Assembly: GCA_034670145.1 (NCBI GenBank)
Contig: JAXMOA010000010.1
Location: 124,001 to 188,000 of the forward strand
Reading direction: 5' to 3'
DNA from: HXMU1420-2 sp034670145
GTDB taxonomy: Bacteria; Pseudomonadota; Alphaproteobacteria; Rhodobacterales; Rhodobacteraceae
Length of the DNA: 64,000 bases
The notes beneath the pieces are model-generated. The model was not told the origin of the DNA and did no database searches. It saw nothing but the letters and a program-made list of their open reading frames with translations. Shown here one piece after another: positions 59,713 through 64,000 of the stretch (positions are counted from its first letter, which is position 1; every line of letters begins with the position of its first letter). A program made the translations under genes and the position numbers.

Positions 59713-61362
59713 CTAGCCAAATCGTCCGTGGCAGAACCAGCCCGGTGACATCGTTCCACCATGACCAAAGTACAGCCAAAGCCTGTCACCTTCGCGCGTG
59801 GTCACCTCCCGGTAATCCCGAACACCCGTGCGCCAATCCGGCTCATCCAGCCACCACTCAGGCGAAATCCGCTCCGCACCCACCGCAGAGGCCAGCGCCC
59901 AATCCCGACCGCGCCAGCGAAAGGCCACAGGCAGTTCTGCATCCTCTGGCGCAAAGACCGGCTCGGGACGCCACAAGGTCAGCGGGCGCGGTATAGCGGG
60001 TTTAGGCCACGCACGGGCCGGTTCAGACCACGCTGCAGCCAATGTGAGGGCTGATTTCTCGGGAACATGGCTGGATGCGGGATGGCGGCGCGTGATGGCC
60101 TCCAGCCCGATCCGGGCCCCCAAACGACCGATCAAATCATCCAGCGCGGAACTCTGCGCCAGCCGCGCGCGCACCGCTTTGCCGGCCCCCAGGTGTCCTG
60201 TCTTGGTCCGTTTGTGCAGCGGCTCGGTCTGCACCGCCTCCAACCGCAGCATGTCGATGCCAAAACCCGCGTCGATTTGGCCAAGCTTCATACGCACAAG
60301 AGGGCCGATGCGGTGCTGGTCATGCGACGGACGGGCAAGCCCGATCTCGATCACCTCTGCTGTCTGATCCGTGCGATGCGCCTCCAGCCGCAAACAACGC
60401 AGACCACGCCCCTTTTCTTCCAGTTTCAGACAGAGCCGGGGCAGCATCCGCTCGACCCCGGCCATCAAATCCTCCTCCAATCCGATGGGATCGGGCAACG
60501 TCAGGCGCACCGCAAAATGATCTGGCGGGCTGGCCGGTGAAACCGGTTCGGGCGCGCTGCCCATGGCCTGATCCAACCGCAGCACCAACCCCTTGCCGAA
60601 CCGCCGTGCCAAAGCGGCTCTGGGTTGACCCAAAAGCTCGCCAATCCGGCGCAGGCCCAGACGATTGAGTTGTGCGACAGCGTCCGGCTCCAACCTGAGC
60701 GCGGCAATTGGCAACGGGCTAAGCGCCCCATAGCACTGCCCCGGAGCAGCAATTCGACCAGCCTGAGCCCGGGTCACCACCTGAGGCGCCGCGCCGCCCT
60801 TGGTCCAATGCCGCTTGCCCGCCCGGGAGCGCGTCGCGCGGGCCTCCTGGTCAATCGCATCCCCGCTGCGCTGTGATCCGGCCTCGGCCCCGGCATAGCG
60901 CGCCAGGGCCCAGGCCGCCCCCAGCGTATCCGCAATCCCCGCCTGTACCGTCAGGGCCATATCCGCACAATCCGCCTCAATAACCGCCAAAAGCTGTGCC
61001 TCGCCCCCAAAAAGATGCGCGCACCCTGTCAGATCAATGATCAGCCCATCTGGCGCCTCTTCGGCCACCCAGGGCGAGAATTTGCCCGCCCAGCGCCGCA
61101 ACACAGTCAGAAACCGCGCTTCGGCCGAGGCGTTACGCGTCCGCGACAGCAGGGCACCGCACATGGCATGGGCATCGCGGACCGGTTGACCCACATGCAC
61201 CCCTGCCGCAGATGCGGCCGCATTCACCGAAGCGACGACCTGCATATTGCGCTGCTCATCCACCACACACAGCGGTCCGATTTCGCGCCCCCGATCCTGG
61301 CGCAAAAGCCGTTCCGCCCCAAGACGCGGAAACCAGAGAGAGAGGATACGTCGACTGTGCAT
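59713..61362 (-). CDS. imuB: ImuB, Y-family polymerase-like mutasome protein
   Basis: A 549-residue protein starting MHSRRILSLWFPRLGAERLL. Its Y-family fold includes LCVVDEQRNMQVVASVNAAA, GLIIDLTGCAHLFGGEAQLL (palm strand), and ALRLEPDAVAQLNRLGLRRIGELL, the helix-hairpin-helix thumb. The C-terminal third is the unique ImuB extension. ImuB is usually a catalytically dead Pol IV relative that links ImuA (ImuA') and DnaE2 to the beta clamp for SOS mutagenesis. ATG 61362 is only 9 bp from a LexA box. Neither imuA nor dnaE2 is beside it, the usual arrangement being imuA-imuB-dnaE2. Confidence 0.9.
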   Translation of the reverse strand: MHSRRILSLWFPRLGAERLLRQDRGREIGPLCVVDEQRNMQVVASVNAAASAAGVHVGQPVRDAHAMCGALLSRTRNASAEARFLTVLRRWAGKFSPWVAEEAPDGLIIDLTGCAHLFGGEAQLLAVIEADCADMALTVQAGIADTLGAAWALARYAGAEAGSQRSGDAIDQEARATRSRAGKRHWTKGGAAPQVVTRAQAGRIAAPGQCYGALSPLPIAALRLEPDAVAQLNRLGLRRIGELLGQPRAALARRFGKGLVLRLDQAMGSAPEPVSPASPPDHFAVRLTLPDPIGLEEDLMAGVERMLPRLCLKLEEKGRGLRCLRLEAHRTDQTAEVIEIGLARPSHDQHRIGPLVRMKLGQIDAGFGIDMLRLEAVQTEPLHKRTKTGHLGAGKAVRARLAQSSALDDLIGRLGARIGLEAITRRHPASSHVPEKSALTLAAAWSEPARAWPKPAIPRPLTLWRPEPVFAPEDAELPVAFRWRGRDWALASAVGAERISPEWWLDEPDWRTGVRDYREVTTREGDRLWLYFGHGGTMSPGWFCHGRFG

Positions 61363-61370
61363 GGCTTTTT

Positions 61371-61385
61371 GTTCACTTTATGTTC
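61371..61385 (-). promoter_or_regulatory. LexA (SOS) box of imuB
   Basis: GTTCACTTTATGTTC is an exact GTTC-N7-GTTC direct repeat, the alphaproteobacterial LexA consensus. It lies 9-23 bp upstream of the imuB start codon, so LexA binding would block the promoter or the transcription start directly. Confidence 0.88.
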
Positions 61386-61456
61386 TCTTTCGTAAAGTGA
61401 GTCGGTGCCGCAGATCAAGCCCACGCCGCCCTATATGCTGATGTTATACGCCCTGG

Positions 61457-62209
61457 TCAGATCGAGCCTGCCTCGACCATGTAATTGTTGGCACTGCACA
61501 TCGCAGCATCGTCAGAGGCCAGAAACAGCACCATGAGCGCCACATAGACCGGGTCAATCAGATCGGGCAGACACTGGCGTTCCCGATGTTTTTCGAGAGC
61601 CTCGGGTGTGGCCCACAACTCTTTTTGGCGCTCGGTCATGATCCATCCCGGCACCACCGTATTGACGCGGATGCGGTGACGGCCCAGATCACGCGCCATT
61701 GTGCGGGTCAGGCCATGCACTGCGGATTTAGCCGTCGCATAGGCCGGGAAACCACCGCCGGCCTCCCACCACGAGTTGGAGCCCATATTGATGATGGAGC
61801 CACCGCCAGCCTCGATCATATCCGGGGCTACAGCCTGAATGGCAAAAAACATGTGGCGCATGTTTGTGGCCATCCGTTCATCCCAATACTCCGGGGTCAC
61901 ATCCTGCCAATCATGCCGGTCGTCCCGGGCCGCGTTGTTGACCAGAACCGACGCCCCACCCAACCGCGAGCGCAGAGCGCCGATGGCCGCGCGCAGGGCA
62001 TCAATGTCGCGCAGGTCGCAAATCTCAAAACTGACGTCCCCGTCAATTTCTGCGCACAGCCGTGCGCTGGCATCGGCGTCGAGATCCAGAAACCCGACTC
62101 GCGCGCCCTGGGCGGCAAAGGCGCGGACAATCCGGGCACCGATCCCCGACGCGCCGCCGGTGACAAGCACCGTTTTCTGGTTGAGACTGGGATAGGTGGC
62201 AAAACTCAT
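61457..62209 (-). CDS. SDR-family oxidoreductase
   Basis: A 250-residue classical short-chain dehydrogenase. VTGGASGIGARIV is the cofactor glycine motif, VNNAARDDR the NNAG-type motif, MGSNSWWEAGGGF the catalytic Ser strand, and YATAKSAV the Tyr-x3-Lys pair. An Asp after beta-2 (FLDLDADAS) predicts preference for NAD(H). It may be a sugar or polyol dehydrogenase, since it follows iolG on the same strand, but a hairpin lies between and the substrate is not readable. Confidence 0.9.
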   Translation of the reverse strand: MSFATYPSLNQKTVLVTGGASGIGARIVRAFAAQGARVGFLDLDADASARLCAEIDGDVSFEICDLRDIDALRAAIGALRSRLGGASVLVNNAARDDRHDWQDVTPEYWDERMATNMRHMFFAIQAVAPDMIEAGGGSIINMGSNSWWEAGGGFPAYATAKSAVHGLTRTMARDLGRHRIRVNTVVPGWIMTERQKELWATPEALEKHRERQCLPDLIDPVYVALMVLFLASDDAAMCSANNYMVEAGSI

Positions 62210-62233
62210 GATCAGGACATCCCCAAATGCAAA

Positions 62234-62256
62234 GGCGACGCGAAAACCCCGTCGCC
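62234..62256 (-). terminator. Putative hairpin terminator between iolG and the SDR gene
   Basis: GGCGACG (62234-62240) pairs with CGTCGCC (62250-62256) across a 9-nt loop. Read leftward it is followed by TTTGCATTT. Outer arms AAATGCA (62225-62231) and TGCATTT (62264-62270) extend the dyad. Plausible as partial terminator for iolG. Confidence 0.5.
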
Positions 62257-62343
62257 GATTGAGTGCATTTGTCTACGTTTATCGCCGCGCGTCCAGACCT
62301 GCTGTTTGACACCTTAGCGCCAATAGCGCCTCAGCCCCCCGTT

Positions 62344-63345
62344 TTATTGCCCCGTCATCTGGTCCGTGATCGCCACGGGCCGTGCCTGAGCCAATGACAT
62401 ATTTGCCGCTTCGGCCAGGGCCAGCGCATTCACCCCATCCTGAACCGTGGCCGGAACCGGCGCGCCATCAACCACAGCATCGACAAAGGCGGACCATTCG
62501 TTGGTATAGGCCCGCATATACCGTTCCAGAAAGAAATGAACCGGTTTGGCCGAGACAACCCCGTTGGATGTGGATTTGATCAACGTGTTTTCAGTTTCGT
62601 TTTCGGCGGCCAGAGTGCCCAATGCCCCCAGAACCTCGACGCGTTGATCGTAGCCATAGCGCGCCCGGCGGGAATTGCGGATCGTGGCGAGCCGCCCATC
62701 CGCATAGGTCAGCACAACCACGGCTGTATCCACATCACCTGCGGCCCCGATTTCCGGATCCACCAGACATGATCCGTGCGCCATCACCGTTTCGGGCATC
62801 CCGAACAGAAACGAACACATGTCAAAATCATGGATCATCATATCCCGATAAAGCCCGCCCGAAACCTTGATATAGCTCACCGGAGGCGGTGCCGGGTCAT
62901 AAGAGGTAACGGTCAGGAGTTCGCTTTTGCCGACCTCTCCACCCTCCAGGGCGGCCTTGAGCGCTGCGAAATTCGGATCAAACCGGCGATTGAACCCCAT
63001 CATGACCGGTTTATCGTGGGTCGCCGTGACCTGGCGCACCTGCAAGGCGCGCTCAAGCGACAGGTCGATCGGCTTTTCGCAGAAGATCGCCTTGCCCGCC
63101 GCGACCCCTGCCGCGATCAGATCGGCATGTGTGTTGGTGGATGACGCGATGAGAACCGCATCAATCGTATCATCGGCCAAAATCGCTTCTGGCGTGTTTA
63201 CTGCTGCACCGTGCGCATCGGCCAGCGCGCTTGCTGCCTCTTGCATCACGTCGGTTACGTAAACCAGCTCTGTGCGGGGATCTGCCTTGATCGACTCGGC
63301 ATGCACCTTGCCAATCCGTCCCGCGCCAAAAAGCGCAACTTTCAT
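62344..63345 (-). CDS. iolG: Inositol 2-dehydrogenase
   Basis: A 333-residue Gfo/Idh/MocA-family dehydrogenase. MKVALFGAGRIGKVHAESI is the NAD-binding start, and AGKAIFCEKPIDLSLERA contains the EKP signature with the catalytic Lys. GFNRRFDPNFAALK and GGLYRDMMIHDFDMCSFLFG supply the conserved Asp and His of the active site. It oxidises myo-inositol to 2-keto-inosose as the first step of inositol catabolism. It is divergent from an RpiR-family gene, and a 9-bp-arm palindrome lies 25-49 bp upstream. A role on another polyol cannot be excluded without the rest of the cluster. Confidence 0.9.
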   Translation of the reverse strand: MKVALFGAGRIGKVHAESIKADPRTELVYVTDVMQEAASALADAHGAAVNTPEAILADDTIDAVLIASSTNTHADLIAAGVAAGKAIFCEKPIDLSLERALQVRQVTATHDKPVMMGFNRRFDPNFAALKAALEGGEVGKSELLTVTSYDPAPPPVSYIKVSGGLYRDMMIHDFDMCSFLFGMPETVMAHGSCLVDPEIGAAGDVDTAVVVLTYADGRLATIRNSRRARYGYDQRVEVLGALGTLAAENETENTLIKSTSNGVVSAKPVHFFLERYMRAYTNEWSAFVDAVVDGAPVPATVQDGVNALALAEAANMSLAQARPVAITDQMTGQ

Positions 63346-63369
63346 ATTGTGGTCCTTTTCAAACAGAGG

Positions 63370-63394
63370 GACCGATCAGCCCCATTGATCGGTC
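63370..63394. promoter_or_regulatory. Palindrome upstream of iolG, candidate operator
   Basis: GACCGATCA (63370-63378) and TGATCGGTC (63386-63394) form perfect 9-bp arms around a 7-nt spacer, 25 bp upstream of the iolG start. Position and symmetry suit a dimeric repressor such as the divergent RpiR protein. Confidence 0.55.
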
Positions 63395-63516
63395 GGATAC
63401 GGGTTTGAACCGCTTGAAAAAACTGGGCATATCTTGCGGCCAATGCTTTGCGGAAAACACCCCGAAGTTTAGCAAAAACGCGTAACCTCGGAATTTTTGT
63501 TCCGCGATGGCATGAT

Positions 63517-63542
63517 CTGTATTAAGATCCATGTCAATACAG
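63517..63542. promoter_or_regulatory. Inverted repeat at the RpiR gene's ribosome site, candidate operator
   Basis: CTGTATT (63517-63523) and AATACAG (63536-63542) are perfect 7-bp arms with a 12-nt spacer. The right arm touches the AGGAGG ribosome site of the regulator gene, suiting autoregulation. Confidence 0.5.
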
Positions 63543-63551
63543 GAGGCGGCC

Positions 63552-64000
63552 ATGACCGAACAAACCCTCATTCAAACCGCGCCGGACAATGTGTCCGAGT
63601 TGCTGGAAAAACTGGACGCCTCGGTCGAGAATCTGCCCAAGCGCCTGAAACAATGCGCCGTTTTTACCCGCCGCCATCTGCATTTGATCGCCGTTTCAAC
63701 CGTTTCTGAAATGGCGGAATCCGCTGGTGTCGCGCCATCGGTCTACATGCGATTCTGCCAAGCACTTGGATTCTCGGGATACTCCACCATGCAGGCCCTG
63801 TTTCGCGCGCAATTCACAGAGTTTCGCCCAAACTATCAAGAACGCATGGCCCTGCTGCACAAAGAGGGCAATGTTCAAACCGGCCGCCTGTTGGCAGATT
63901 TTGTGGAGTCCGGGCATAGGTCATTGTTAACAATATCAAATACCATAACAAGCGACCATTTGGAACAGATCGCCAGCGCTCTGTCCAGGGCCCGGGTCGT
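63552..64000 (+). CDS. MurR/RpiR-family transcriptional regulator, partial (runs off right edge)
   Basis: The first 149 codons are visible. The N-terminal helix-turn-helix domain reads VSELLEKLDASVENLPKRLK, FTRRHLHLIAVSTVSEMAES, and AGVAPSVYMRFCQALGFSGY, the RpiR-type pattern in which the last helix recognises DNA. The C-terminal SIS sugar-phosphate-binding domain begins near the window's end (SLLTISNTITSDHLEQIASA) and is cut off. ATG 63552 follows AGGAGG. Divergence from iolG suggests it is the IolR-type regulator of inositol use. Confidence 0.88.
   Translation, partial: MTEQTLIQTAPDNVSELLEKLDASVENLPKRLKQCAVFTRRHLHLIAVSTVSEMAESAGVAPSVYMRFCQALGFSGYSTMQALFRAQFTEFRPNYQERMALLHKEGNVQTGRLLADFVESGHRSLLTISNTITSDHLEQIASALSRARV

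Overview
The window reads as chromosomal DNA of a marine Rhodobacterales (Roseobacter-group) alphaproteobacterium. The evidence is high GC with strongly biased third positions, the gene order gpmI / EnvC-like protein / ctpA, a GT14-DUF5928 glycosyltransferase, hpa and paa aromatic catabolism genes, an alphaproteobacterial LexA box (GTTC-N7-GTTC), and GC-rich palindromic repeats of a type common in this group. Genus-level placement is not possible from the sequence alone. No tRNA, rRNA or CRISPR array was recognised.

Layout. 1-6.0 kb (minus): a surface-glycan operon, galU-galE-GT4-GT2-GT14/DUF5928-sulfotransferase; the last gene runs off the left edge. 6.3-10.4 kb (plus): gpmI, a degenerate LytM/EnvC-like amidase activator and the carboxy-terminal protease ctpA, closed by a strong terminator. 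10.5-12.9 kb: hyi, an EamA exporter and a DUF1285 protein. 13.0-19.7 kb (plus): a tightly coupled MoxR ATPase, DUF58, BatA/DUF4159 and large membrane protein operon. 19.8-27.3 kb (minus): an alpha-2-macroglobulin with an N-terminal PAN domain, coupled to penicillin-binding protein 1C. 27.4-35.5 kb: a hybrid histidine kinase, recQ-yaaA, a DUF4139 protein and asd.

35.7-40.05 kb is a scrap-heap of mobile DNA with visibly lower GC. It holds an IS5-family element whose transposase is broken by a small hairpin-bearing insertion, a truncated and frameshifted alpha/beta hydrolase, an IS3 orfA stub, a decayed serine resolvase, one intact LysR gene and an internally deleted IS6-family element.

40.0-46.1 kb is a homoprotocatechuate (hpa) catabolic operon, hpaF-hpaE-hpaD plus an aromatic amino acid decarboxylase and an FAH-family hydrolase, divergent from its MarR regulator hpaR. 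The mobile debris abuts its 3' end, and the last pathway steps (hpaH, hpaI) are not in the window. 46.1-49.7 kb: copA-cueR behind a textbook 19-bp-spaced CueR promoter, convergent with a beta-carbonic anhydrase. 49.9-53.1 kb: an unknown small helical protein, an M17 aminopeptidase coupled to an NlpC/P60 hydrolase, and a DUF2794 protein.

53.1-59.6 kb: part of the phenylacetate pathway, paaZ-paaX in one direction and paaI-pcaF-paaK-tetR in the other, all tightly coupled. 59.7-61.4 kb: imuB with its own LexA box but without adjacent imuA or dnaE2. 61.5-64 kb: an SDR, iolG and a divergent RpiR-family regulator cut by the right edge, probably the start of an inositol catabolism region.
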